From Nicotiana tabacum (lineage: Eukaryota; Streptophyta; Magnoliopsida; Solanales; Solanaceae), in the NCBI RefSeq assembly GCF_000715075.1, contig NC_134087.1, positions 109,965,161 through 110,029,160 on the forward strand: 64,000 nt of DNA, given 5' to 3'. A program made the position numbers and the translations under genes. This document shows, piece by piece, positions 11,861-22,014 of this stretch. The notes below the pieces were generated by a model. That model was given only the letters and a program-made list of their open reading frames with translations. It searched no databases and had not been told where the DNA came from. The stretch's first letter is position 1, and the number at the start of each line of letters is the position of its first letter.

Positions 11861-12857
11861 TGATAGGTTATATGTGTATTCCTGTTATGTTTTGATGATA
11901 TAACAAACTTACTGATAAGAACCAGATAAAGAACCTGATACACAACCTCAAGAACTTAAAGATCACCAAGTCTCCAGTTGGAGATACAGTCAACTCTTCA
12001 GGGTCAAAAGAACAGCAAAGGAACCACATAGCTACCAGTTCCCGAGGAGACTGTACAAGTCAACTGCCCCAGCTATAAAGTTATTGTCTGGACACGCTAC
12101 AGTGTAGAAATAATGCAACAGTCAACTTTATGGCGAATGTACTTTACCTAACTTGCTTACATCATTCAAGTGATGTCACAAATGAGATATTAATATCAAG
12201 CAAAGGTAAAACAAATTACTTGTACATTCAAGAACTCATCAAGCATTCTCTCAAGTCTGTGTCAATCTTGCAAGTGATTCTTAAGAGCATCAAGAACGAA
12301 GAACAACATAACCAAGGAATAGTTCCATGTATTGAAGTTATTATATGTCTTTAGTTGTGGTGTACCTTTGTTAAACCACTCTACTTGTAATTCCTACTTA
12401 GCTTAGTTAGAAGCATTGTGTAGGAAATCTTTATAAATCATAAACCCTTGTGTTTGTGTCTTGGCTAGAGTTAGTCGAGTTATAAAGTCTTTGTAATAGA
12501 GTTATTACAAAGTGGCTTGTAATAGAGTGTTACAAGTTAGTGAGGGATTAAGAGGTTAATTCATAGGTTAAAGTCTTTGTAATAGAGTTATTACAAAGTT
12601 GCCTGTAATAGAGTGTTACAAGTTTGTGAGGGATTAAGAGGTTAATTCCTAGGTTATAATAGGTTGTAATCTAAAGTTACTCAGTAGTGGAGTTGAAATC
12701 CTACAAGGGTAGGTCGTGGTTTTTGATCCCGTGAGCTGGGAGTTTTTCACGTAAGACTCCATTGTGCCATTTACTTACTGTAGTATGCGTGTGTTATGTG
12801 GGAACTAACAGAGAACCAGGTTCTCTATAGAGTTTGGTGAACCCTTAAATTCTATCA
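11861..12857 (+). mobile_element. Copia-type LTR (about 997 bp)
   Basis: It starts TGATAGGTTATATG after a polypurine tract and ends TTCTATCA. No primer-binding site follows, so this is a 3' LTR or a truncated element. It contains an 86-bp tandem duplication at 12484-12655. The right end touches a gypsy gag fragment in opposite orientation, which suggests insertion into, or truncation of, that element. Confidence 0.55.
12484..12655. repeat. 86-bp tandem duplication within the Copia LTR
   Basis: Two adjacent copies start AAAGTCTTTGTAATAGAGTT at 12484 and 12570. They differ at only a few positions. Each copy contains TTTGTAATAGAGTTATTACAAA, an inverted repeat with arms TTTGTAAT and ATTACAAA. 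Confidence 0.8.
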
Positions 12858-13949
12858 AGATCTTCCAGCAGTTGATGAAGTCAATAACTAGCTCATCTTT
12901 TCCTTGATGAGTTTTTGTAAGTTTGATCATGCTTACAATGAGCCTTGTACTATAGAAACAGTTGAGAAACTCTTGCTCCAACTGATCCCAATTATCGATA
13001 AAACCAGGTTCGAGATCTATGTACCAATTGAATGCATTACCTTCGAGAGAACGAACAAATCGTTTGATAATATAATCACCGTACGTTCCAGCATTTTTGC
13101 AAGTTTCAACAAAGTGCGCTACATGCTGTTAAATTTCCATTGCCGTCGAATTGTTGCAACTTAGGAGGTTGATAACCAACATGCATCTTTAAGTTATCAA
13201 TTCTTTGTGTATACGTCTTTGCATATGTGAGATATGATTTGGATGACGACTCAGGCTTATCTTTGATAGCCTCCATGATAAAGTCCTTCAATTTCTCAAC
13301 GGGAATCAGTCTTTCGACGGAGACTTGGATATCATTGGTTGTCGTTGTTTGCTTTTCGAAAAGTTTAGCATCTTGATCATGCATGCGCTTTGACAAGTCT
13401 TCGACTACTTTCGTCAAATTTGTAAGTTGTTCTTCTATGGTAGAAGCTTCAATAACCATTGCTTGCATGATCAACGTAGAGGATGAAGTATGATATATAT
13501 CATTATTAAGATAAAGCCCAGTGGTCGCACTAATGGAGGCTAGAGTAAATCCAGTGCTCAAGTCATCATCATCGGCTTGCATGAAGAGTTTCTTGGACGT
13601 AGATAAACTAAGTTGGGCAAGAACCTTTTCAATCCTTTCGGCGACATCGTTCCCTTTTTGAGTCTTTCTTGTAGAGGATCTTGTTCCTTTTGAAGGATGA
13701 ATATCCCAAAATAGGGGTTGATACGGACGACACTTGGAGTGCTTGTTGTCCTAAATAGCTTGCTTTGCTCCTTGTAATTGTCTCAAACCTTTCAAAGGTA
13801 ATATCTAGTATACTTTCCACATCAGCATAGAACTTGGATTTAGCAGCCTTAATGGAAGTTGATCTGGAGTTGATTTTATGTGAAGCCATTTCGATATTCT
13901 TGAACTTTGGTGATTGAAAAGTTGAGATGAGAGGTAGATATTGTCCCAC
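12858..13949 (-). pseudogene. Ty3/gypsy gag fragment
   Basis: Two frames remain (13629-13949 and 13106-13582), and homology continues out of frame to about 12900. The visible marks are a QPPKLQQFDGNG block followed, after a frameshift near 13130, by a reading of the type HFVETC..AGTYGDY..K.FVRSLEGNAF.WY and DQLEQEF, which is the Retrotrans_gag core. The capsid assembly role is known for the family. The copy has frameshifts and stops abruptly at the Copia LTR, so nothing functional is expected. No zinc knuckle or pol is present. Confidence 0.65.
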
Positions 13950-13960
13950 TGGGCGTGCCA
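13943..13960 (-). promoter_or_regulatory. Putative primer-binding site
   Basis: The minus strand reads TGGCACGCCCAGTGGGAC five bases inside the LTR end at 13966, starting with the TGG expected of a tRNA 3' CCA complement. I have not assigned the tRNA. Confidence 0.5.
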
Positions 13961-13965
13961 GAATT

Positions 13966-14829
13966 TGTAGACAATAAAATTTGTGTCGAGAAATAAAATC
14001 AGGACCGAAAAATATTACAACAATCTAGTATTTTATTTCAAATATTTTAGTGTTACAATCTCTATAAATCCTCTGATTCTACTTTTCAACCATAAATAAA
14101 AAAGCCTTCAAGCTTAATCTTGAATTTTATTTTATTTTAATCCAAGTGCTTGAGGCCTGATCTTGATCTTGATCTTGATCTTGACGTATTTTTAATCCAA
14201 GGGCTTGCATCTTGTTCTTGAATCTTCGTCTTAATCTTTTAATCCTTAGAACACTTGAATGCTTGTAGCTTTTAGAGAAATTTGCAACGTTTGATCCACG
14301 AGCTCCCTCTTGCTTCTTGTTATAACTTCTGGTGTCTTTTCTGGGTTATGAAGATCCTTATTTACAGTTGTGGAAAGGAAGAGTTGTGATGAGAACAAAC
14401 TCTTTCCGACCAATCAGATTGAAGTATGACAAGGCGGCATTTGATTGGCCAGAAAATGTCACTTGCACATGTGGCGCGGTTTTATTGGCCTTTTAAGTTG
14501 ACTTGGCATGCCTTGTCATTTTGACATGTGGCATGACCCTATTGGCTCTTCCGTTTGACTTGGTGTGCCACTTCACTTGACACGTGACACCAAATTGGGC
14601 CTCTAGAAATACATTTTGGGCTTAATAAAGTGGGTTCATCATTCGTACACCAACTAAATGGGCTAGCCTAATGAACTTGGACTTATTTATTAAATTCATG
14701 TATATTAGACTTATATAATTAATCCAACTATACTAGCCCAATAAATTTATTTGGATTAGTATATCTAGTTTTACAATATAGTCCAAATTCATTTATGTAT
14801 TTAATATCTTACAATTTTATATGCCTACA
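13966..14829 (-). mobile_element. 5' LTR of the truncated gypsy element (864 bp)
   Basis: On the minus strand it runs from TGTAGGCATA to GTCTACA, followed by the primer-binding site and the gag fragment. It contains a (CTTGAT)n microsatellite at about 14158-14185. Its outer end lies about 450 bp upstream of the start codon of the heat-shock gene, so the LTR directly borders that promoter. Confidence 0.6.
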
Positions 14830-15090
14830 ATTATCTCTTCATCAATTACTTGAAAATTCAAAGTAGAACTTAACATTTTTCAAAATAAATGCATAGTTAA
14901 AAAGTTATACGGTAAAAAAGATTGAGAATGATCTGAAAATAAATTAATTTTGCTATCTAAACGTAAATTTATGAACCTTTTACAAAAAGACGGAAGTAGA
15001 ATTTCACACAATATCCTCATTACTACTCGTCAAATTAGGTAATGGGCCAACTAGATTTATCCAGAGATAGGAGAAACGAACGAGAATTAT

Positions 15091-15104
15091 CCAGAAACTT
15101 CTGG
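15091..15104. promoter_or_regulatory. Heat-shock element
   Basis: CCAGAAACTTCTGG contains the inverted GAA/TTC core (aGAAacTTCt, 15093-15102) bound by heat-shock transcription factors. It lies about 90 bp upstream of the TATA box of the class I sHSP gene. Further GAA-type half sites lie around 15128-15165 (for example CGGGAAAC). Confidence 0.8.
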
Positions 15105-15191
15105 ACATCTGTCTGTCTTCCTTGGGTTAGAGAAATATCGAAGCGGAAAGAAATATCGGGAAACTACTTGACAATCCTCTAAGAACACACC

Positions 15192-15198
15192 TATAAAT
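15192..15198 (+). promoter_or_regulatory. TATA box of the small heat-shock gene
   Basis: TATAAAT lies 78 bases before the ATG, downstream of the heat-shock element. The spacing to a short 5' leader is normal for plant sHSP genes. Confidence 0.8.
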
Positions 15199-15275
15199 AC
15201 CCATCGGCTCATCCTCCAAGAATCAGTGTAGTTGAAAGCAAATTGAGAAAAGAGTTACTACAAAATTTACTGAAA

Positions 15276-15737
15276 ATGTCATTGATTCCAAGAATGTTCG
15301 GCGATCGACGAAGCAGCGTCTTTGATCCATTCTAAATCGACCTATGGGATCCCTTTAGGGAATTGGGCTTTCCAGGTTCCAATTCACGGGAGACTTCTGC
15401 ATTCGCTCACACACGAATCGATTGGAAGGAAACTCCGGAGGCTCATGTGTTCAAGGCCGATCTCCCTGGGCTTAAGAAGGAGGAAGTGAAAGTCGAGATC
15501 GAAGATGATAGGGTTCTTCAAATCAGCGGAGAGAGGAATGTGGAGAAAGAAGATAAGAATGATACTTGGCACCGTGTGGAACGCAGCAGCGGCAAATTCA
15601 TGAGAAGATTCAAGCTCCCCGAGAATGCGAAAATGGATCAAGTTAAGGCGGCGATGGAGAATGGAGTGCTTACTGTTACTGTTCCGAAAGAAGAGGTGAA
15701 GAAGCCAGATGTCAAATCTATTGATATCACTGGTTAG
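15276..15737 (+). pseudogene. Class I small heat-shock protein gene (17-18 kDa type) with internal stop
   Basis: The 154-codon frame from the ATG at 15276 encodes a cytosolic class I sHSP, an ATP-independent chaperone that forms large oligomers and holds unfolding proteins. The N-terminus begins MSLIPRMFGDRRSS. The alpha-crystallin domain spans about residues 47-140, with the [20 protein letters not shown] start, the [14 protein letters not shown] strand and the family signature near GVLTVTVPK. The C-terminal V-K-S-I-D-I tail carries the I-x-I oligomerisation motif. Codon 20 (15333-15335) is TAA, inside the conserved DPF...DP segment. The rest is open and well conserved, so the lesion looks recent. 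The next in-frame ATG falls inside the alpha-crystallin domain (near 15600). No intron is seen, as usual for this family. Promoter elements lie upstream, and a Copia element interrupts the 3' flank at 15775. Confidence 0.85.
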
Positions 15738-15774
15738 ATAGATGCTGAAATATGTAAGAACGCTATGATATGTG
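15738..15774 (+). other. Start of the sHSP 3' untranslated region
   Basis: The short segment after the stop codon is cut by the Copia insertion at 15775. The continuation is at 20760 and beyond, on the far side of the element. Confidence 0.65.
15770..15774. repeat. Target-site duplication ATGTG, left copy
   Basis: ATGTG directly precedes the LTR at 15775 and is repeated at 20755-20759 directly after the other LTR. This marks the borders of a single Copia insertion. Confidence 0.9.
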
Positions 15775-16124
15775 TGTTGCGGAAGCCAAATGTATATAGT
15801 GTGAATAAGTCACAACTACTATACCAAAAATTATGACAGCTACCAAATAATAAATAAGACAATAAAACAACAATAAAGGGAACACCAGAATTTACGAGGT
15901 TCGGCTAATTTTGCCTACTCCTCGGACACAACCAATATTTTATTCCACTCCAAAAATACACGTGATATAATACTAAAGAGAGAAGATACAAATGCCTTAA
16001 ACAGATGAGAAGGCAAATGAGAGATGTATTTAAATCCTAAACATTAGGCCTTCTTTTATAGGAGGAAAATCCCCCCAAAATTCAAGAGCCCACCGATGTG
16101 GGACAAATTTGCCAAACTTCAACA
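15775..16124 (-). repeat. 3' LTR of the Copia element
   Basis: 350 bp, TGTTGAAG...CCGCAACA when read on the minus strand. It is nearly identical to 20404-20754. It has short U3/R/U5 and TATA-like sequence near 16051-16063 (TTTTATAGG on the plus strand). Confidence 0.92.
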
Positions 16125-16202
16125 AATCTCCACATTGGCAAAATTCCACATCTTCAATTTTCTCTCAATAACAAATTTTGATTGTGTCTTTATCTTTAAT
16201 AT

Positions 16203-19200
16203 TCAGTTTTCAACAATGTTGATCAAATCCAAACAATGTTGAAACTTGACCGCAGTCACCACCTTTGTCAGCATATCAGCAGGATTCTCTGTAGTATGAA
16301 TTTTCTTCACCGTGACTCCACCTTCTTCTATGATTTCTCATACGAAATGATACCGAACATCAATGTGTTTCGTCCTTGCATGATACACTTGGTTCTTCGC
16401 TAATTGAATAGCACTTTGACTATCACAAAAAATTGTGATACCTTTTTGTTCAACACCAAGCTCCTTTAGCAATCCTTGAAGCCAAATTGCCTCTTTCACA
16501 GCCTCTGTAATAGCCATGTACTCTGCATCTGTTGTAGACAAAGCAACTGTTGACTGCAAAGTAGACTTCCAACTAACTGGTGCCTTTGCAAAAGTAAACA
16601 CATAACCAGTAGTTGATCTTCGTTTGTCCAGATCACCCGCAAAATCTGAGTCACAATATCCAACTACAGACTGATTGTCTTCCTGCTCAAAAACTAACCC
16701 GACATCTACAGTATTATGAATATACTGTAGAATCCACTTCACAGCTTGTCAATGCTCCTTCCCTGGATTGTGCATATATCTGCTAATAACTCCAACAGCT
16801 TGTGAAATGTCAGGCCTTGTGCAAACCATTGCATACATCAAGCTACCAACAGCATTTGCGTATGGTACCTTTGACATATACTCTCGTTCAGCTTCATCCA
16901 TTGGCGATATAGTAGTACTTAGCTTAAAATGGGGAGCAAGTGGAGTACTAACTGGCTTAGTCTTGTCATCTATGCCAAAACGTTGTAGTACTCTCTTCAA
17001 ATATTCTTTCTGAGATAAACAGAGTTTCTTTGAACGTCTATCTCTAATTATCTCCATGCCAAGAATTTTCTTTGCCTCACCCAGATCCTTCATCTCGAAC
17101 TCCTTTTTCAGTTGAATCTTCAACTTATCAATTTCTTCCAAATTCTTGGAAGCTATCAACATATCATCAACATATAGGAGAAGATATACAAAGGAACCAT
17201 CTTTAAGCTTGTGCAAATACACACAATGATCGTATTTGCTTCTCTTGTACCCTTGTCGCAACATAAACTCGTCAAATCGCTTGTACCATTGTCTAGAAGA
17301 TTGTTTCAATCCGTACAACGATTTTTCAAGTTTGCACACCATATTTTCTTTTCCAGCAACTTTGAATCTTTCTGGCTGAGTCATGTAGATTTCCTCCTCC
17401 AAGTTTCCATGTAAAAACGCAGTTTTTACATCCATCTGAACTAGTTCCAAATCCAATTGTGCTACAAAAGCCAACATAATTCTAATGGAGGAATGTTTTA
17501 CAACTGGAGAAAATACTTCATTGTAATCAATTCCCTCCTTTTGAGCATATCCTTTGGCCACCGATCTTGCTTTGTAGCGAACATCTACTTGGTTAGGAAA
17601 TCCTTCTTTCTTTGCAAATACCCATTTGCACCCAATTGCTTTCTTTCCCTTCGGGAGATTGGCCAATCTCCATGTATGATTCTGATGAAGGGACTGTATT
17701 TCATCATTCATGGCAATCCTCCACTTATCTTCAGCATCTTTATAAGTGGTAGGAACATCATCAGCTACAATTGAGGTTGCACAAGCAACCGTCTCTATGA
17801 GACGAACAGGTTTCGTTATTGTTCTTTTTGGCCTGCTGGTTGCTATTGATTCAAGTTGTTGTTGAGGTTCCTGAGTTGGAATCTCCTCTACTGGCTCTCC
17901 TTCCAGAGGGTAATCTTCATTTGTTTCCTCCTCTGCTTCTTGTGTAGGAAAAATAAATTTTCCCTCAAACTCCACCTGCTTAGAAGCACCTTTATTTTGT
18001 TTGGTATCTTCTGTTACCTTATTTACCATAGATTCATCAAAGGTAACATCCCTGCTGAATATTACTTTCTTTGTCATAGGACACCATAAGCGATATCCTT
18101 TGACTCCAGAAGTAATTCCCATAAAAATAGCCTTCTTTGCCCTTGAATCTAATTTTGACTCCGTCACATGATAATATGCAGTTGAGCCAAACACGTGCAA
18201 AGAGTTATAATCTACAGCAGGTTTTCCATACCATTTTTCAAATGGTGTCTTGCCATCAATAGCAGCAGATGGTAAGCGATTAATGAGGTGGCATGCATAT
18301 GTAATTGCCTCAGCCCAAAATTCTTTGCCCAAGCCAGCATTGGACAACATACACCGTACCTTCTCCAGCAAGGTCCGGTTCATACGTTCTGCCACTCCAT
18401 TCTGTTGTGGTGTATGTCTAACAGTGAAATGTCGGACGATGCCATCATTTTCACAGACCTTATTGAAATGATCATTTTTGTATTCACCTTCATTGTCTGT
18501 GCGAATACACTTGATCCTCTTGCCTGTTTGATTCTCCACCATCGTCTTCCATTTGAGAAAAATTCCCAACACTTCATCTTTGTTCTTCATTGTATACACC
18601 CATACTCTTCGGGAAAAATCATCAACAAAGGTTACAAAATAGTGCTTCCCACCCAATGAAGGTGTTTTGGAAGGACCCCAAACATCAGAGTGTACATAAT
18701 CCAAAATGCCTTTAGTATTATGGATCGCTGTACCAAATTTAACCCTTGTCTGTTTCCCTTTGACACAATGCTCACAAAACTCCAAGTTGCAAGTCTTTAC
18801 TCCTTTTAACAATCCTTGATCTGATAGAGTTTTCAAGGATTTTCCTCCAGCATGTCCCAAGCGCATGTGTCATAGCTTGGTTGTTTCTGCCTCTTTGTCG
18901 TCACTGGATGTCACTGTCGCTGTCCCAATAACTGTACTGCCACGATAGCGGTACATATTATTATTCTTTCGATTAGCCTTCATTACCACTAGTGCACCGG
19001 AGCATACTCTCATCACTCCATTTTCTGCAATGATTTTGAACCCTTTTGATTCCAGGGCTCCCACAGAGATGAGATTCTTCTTCAAATCCGGTACATATCG
19101 AACATCTGTTAATGTTCTGATCATTCCATCATGGTTCCTTAATCGTATTGAACCAATGACATATGAGGTAAGAGGGCTGTTATCCGCTGTGTGGATGACT

Positions 19201-20204
19201 CCATATTCTCCTTCTTGAAATTCCACAAACCAGTCCTTGTTGGGACACATATGATAGCTACAAGCCGAGTCCATCAACCATATGTCTGATGATGTTGATG
19301 ACTCTGTTGTAACTAATGAGAAGTCTGAATCATCACAATCAGCTACATTTGAATCCATAATAGCCTTTCCATTGTTATGTTTGGCCTTATTCTTCAACTT
19401 CGGACAGTCTTTCTTCCAGTGCCCTTTTTCTCGACAAAAGGCACATTCATCTTTGCTGGGTCTGGATCTTGACTTGGATCTTCCATTCTTTGTCCTCGTT
19501 TGATTTTGAGGACGATCCCTCACAAATAGTGCTTCTCCTTCTCCGCCCTTCTGTTTTTCTCGCTTTCTTTGTTCATAGTTGTACAAAGCCGAACAAACTT
19601 CTCTAAGAGAAACTTCGTCATTTCCATGGAGTAGAGTAGTTTCAAGGTGCTCATACTCATCAGGAAGTGACGCCAACAACATCAAGGCCAAGTCACCATC
19701 ATCATAAGTTGTATCCATATTTTGCAAATCTGTGACCAACTTATTGAAACTGGTGATATGTTCATTCATCGTGGTACCAGGAACATAGGTGAAGTGAAAC
19801 AGTCTCTTCTTCATGTACAATTTATTTTGACTGTTTTTCTTCAAAAATTTATCCTCCAGTGCTTTCCATAATTTACTTGCAGAAGTTTCCTTTGTGTATG
19901 GATATTTCTGCCCTCTAGCAAGGTAGGATCGAATGGTACCGCAAGCAACACGGTTGAGAATCTTCCAATCTTCTTCTCCAATAACATCTGGTTTCTTTTC
20001 TTCAATGGCCAGATTTAGCCCTTGTTGAAAAAGGACATCTAGAACCTCGTCTTGCCACATCCCAAAATGTCCGGACCCGTCAAAAATTTCTACCGCAAAT
20101 TTCGCATTTGACATAATTCTTGTCATAAGCGAAGATGCCAATGATGACGTATTGTTGACACTTGATGTAGATTCTTCTTGTTTATTGTCTCCCATATTTG
20201 ACAC
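16203..20204 (-). pseudogene. Copia gag-pol polyprotein with three nonsense codons
   Basis: One frame of 1,334 codons runs from the ATG at 20204 to the stop at 16203. It is broken only by TGA codons at 18870-18872, 16749-16751 and 16338-16340, with no frameshift. Gag core comes first, then a CX2CX4HX4C zinc knuckle (CAFCREKGHWKKDC). The protease block is WLMDSACSYHM. The integrase has a GKQTRVKF segment, HSDVWGP, RTDNEGEY and NGVAERMN, giving the D, D and E. RT carries KSLYGLKQSSRQWYKRFDEF and YVDDMLIAS, and RNase H has DSDFAGD, ALSTTDAEY and DSQSA. Two of the stops fall where the family has Trp. All three could come from single C-to-T or G-to-A changes, which is the mutation type expected of methylated DNA. 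Encoded functions are particle formation, reverse transcription and integration, and this copy cannot make the full protein. Confidence 0.93.
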
Positions 20205-20249
20205 AAATATTATTTAATAGCTGACGACACAAATCAAGACTATTTCATT

Positions 20250-20402
20250 TCTGGTGTGGAAGATCAGACTAAGCTGCAACCACAGAGCATACTTAGACAG
20301 AACCTTGACTCAGTTACCAAGATAAATCTTTTCTGATGTGGAAGATCAGACTATACTACAACCAGAGAGCATACTTAGACAGTAACTTGGATCTGATACC
20401 AA
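20250..20402. repeat. 82-bp tandem duplication in the Copia leader
   Basis: A block starting near TGTGGAAGATCAGACT occurs at about 20255 and again 82 bp later. Both copies include GAGCATACTTAGACAG. It lies between the gag start and the LTR, so it would be part of the 5' untranslated leader or packaging region. Confidence 0.75.
20391..20401 (-). promoter_or_regulatory. Primer-binding site, initiator tRNA-Met
   Basis: The minus strand reads TGGTATCAGAT two bases inside the LTR end at 20404. The first ten bases match the plant initiator-tRNA-Met complement. Confidence 0.8.
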
Positions 20403-20403
20403 T

Positions 20404-20754
20404 TGTTGCGGAAGCCAAATGTATATAGTGTGAATAAGTCACAACTACTATACCAAAAATTATGACAGCCACCAAATAATAAATAAGACAATAAAACAAC
20501 AATAAAGGGAACACCAGAATATACGAGGTTCGGCTAATTTTGCCTACTCCTCGGACACAACCAATATTTTATTCCACTCCAAAAATACAAGTGAAATAAT
20601 ACTAAAGATAGAAGATACAAATGCCTTAAACAGATGAGAAGTCAAATGAAAGGTGTATTTAAATCCTAATACATTAGGCCTTCTTTTATAGGGGAAAAAT
20701 CCCCCCAAAATTCAAGAGCCCACCGATGTGGGACAAATTTGCCAAACTTCAACA
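20404..20754 (-). repeat. 5' LTR of the Copia element
   Basis: 351 bp, nearly identical to 15775-16124, with the same TGTTGAAG and CCGCAACA ends on the minus strand. It is followed on the plus strand by the right copy of the target duplication. Confidence 0.92.
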
Positions 20755-20759
20755 ATGTG
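20755..20759. repeat. Target-site duplication ATGTG, right copy
   Basis: It matches 15770-15774 exactly. Confidence 0.9.
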
Positions 20760-20990
20760 AGCAAGTATGAAGTCTTTTGTGAATATTTGAAGTTGCTCTG
20801 TTTTTGTATCTTGTCTGTAGTTGAGTCTGTTTTTCGCTTAAAGGCGCGTTTGTTGAAATTCTGTGGAAAAGGCAATAGTGTGGTTATAGAATCAAAGTGT
20901 TGTATTATCCTTCAATTCTGTTCAATCTCCCATATTTTCCTTGTTCTTCGTCTTCTCAACTCCTTGGGTATGGTTGTACGTAATAAAGTC
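20760..20990 (+). other. Displaced 3' untranslated region of the sHSP gene
   Basis: This continues the segment cut at 15774. It is T- and TG-rich, as plant 3' untranslated regions are, and includes a possible AATAAA signal at about 20979-20984. No coding frame is supported. The exact transcript end cannot be seen. Confidence 0.45.
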
Positions 20991-22014
20991 AAGAACTTTT
21001 AGTTTTTCACTCTTGCACTTTTAATTTCGTTGACAGTGTCTAAGTAAAGATCTTTTAACCTATTAAAGAATCCACATTTAAAACCATCACGATCTACTTA
21101 CCAAATCATAATTATCCTTCTAATGGGAGAATTTGAGAAAAGAATTACGAACGCACAAATGTGGGTAGCCATTGGATTACTTGTTAGGAGTATCGTTCAT
21201 AATATCCAACAAGCATCAGTCGGTGTACTTAGATTAGTTGAAAACTCAGACTAGTTAAATTAGTTGAAAAATTCTCTCGTTTGAGGGGAAGCAAAACTTC
21301 TTGGTAAGTAATCTTTGATTACCTTAATGGACTTTTAAGCTTACGCGAATTTAGATTAATTAAATTGCATATGTACACCGAATTTAGATTAATTAAATCG
21401 TGAATTTAGATTAATTGGATCAAATACGGAGGCTTTGGAAAAGGGATCAAGGCTTAATTATATCATGAGGATATAGAGAGGTTTGAAAAGGGGATCAAGG
21501 CTTAATTACATCAATGAGGATATAGAGGATGTTGCACAGACTTCCAAATGAGCGGAAAGAGGGGTAACGAAGGAAAGTGAAGTTGCACGAAACAAAATGA
21601 TTAAACTGACATCAATTTTTTTAGTATCTACATCGGAGATAGATGCACCCGATGAATTCCGTTCTAATGCTCGAAAATAATATACTAAAGCTTTTCGTAG
21701 GTTCTCCATTTATTTGTGTCTATTGACATATATATAAATTTTTTGGTCATTTCGTCTTTTAAGTCTCATTTAACATAATAGTAAATGAAAAATTTAAACT
21801 CATTTAACATATAATAGTAAAAGAAAAATTAAAGTATTTTTGGACCTGGAAGAGCCCACTAAAATTAAATTAAATTTTATGTCTCATTTAACATATAATA
21901 TTAAACTCATTTAACATATAACAGTAAATCAAACGCTGGCTATTTTTGAATGACCAGTCCGAAAACTGGTTAGTTCGTGTTATTTTTACTAGAATCAAAG
22001 AGCGATCATTTATG
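20991..22014. other. AT-rich intergenic DNA with short duplications
   Basis: No gene is seen. There are three nearby copies of GAATTTAGATTAATT (about 21348-21417). A 48-bp tandem duplication contains GGGATCAAGGCTTAATTA (starts 21443 and 21491). Several copies of CTCATTTAACATATAATAG lie between 21760 and 21930. Confidence 0.5.

Larger units (their letters stand above)
15775..20754 (-). mobile_element. Tork/Tnt1-like Copia retrotransposon, full length (4,980 bp)
   Basis: Two LTRs of 350 and 351 bp flank one long gag-pol frame on the minus strand, with an initiator-tRNA-Met primer site and a 5-bp target duplication. By eye the LTRs differ at about a dozen positions, or roughly 97 percent identity, which means a fairly young insertion. 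The order protease, integrase, RT, RNase H is the Copia order. The element lies in the 3' flank of the sHSP gene, in opposite orientation. Confidence 0.95.

Noticed and set aside
21506..21709. 67-residue minus-strand frame.
   Set aside because: It has no recognisable domain and no promoter or homologue in the window, so it is below what I can support as a gene.
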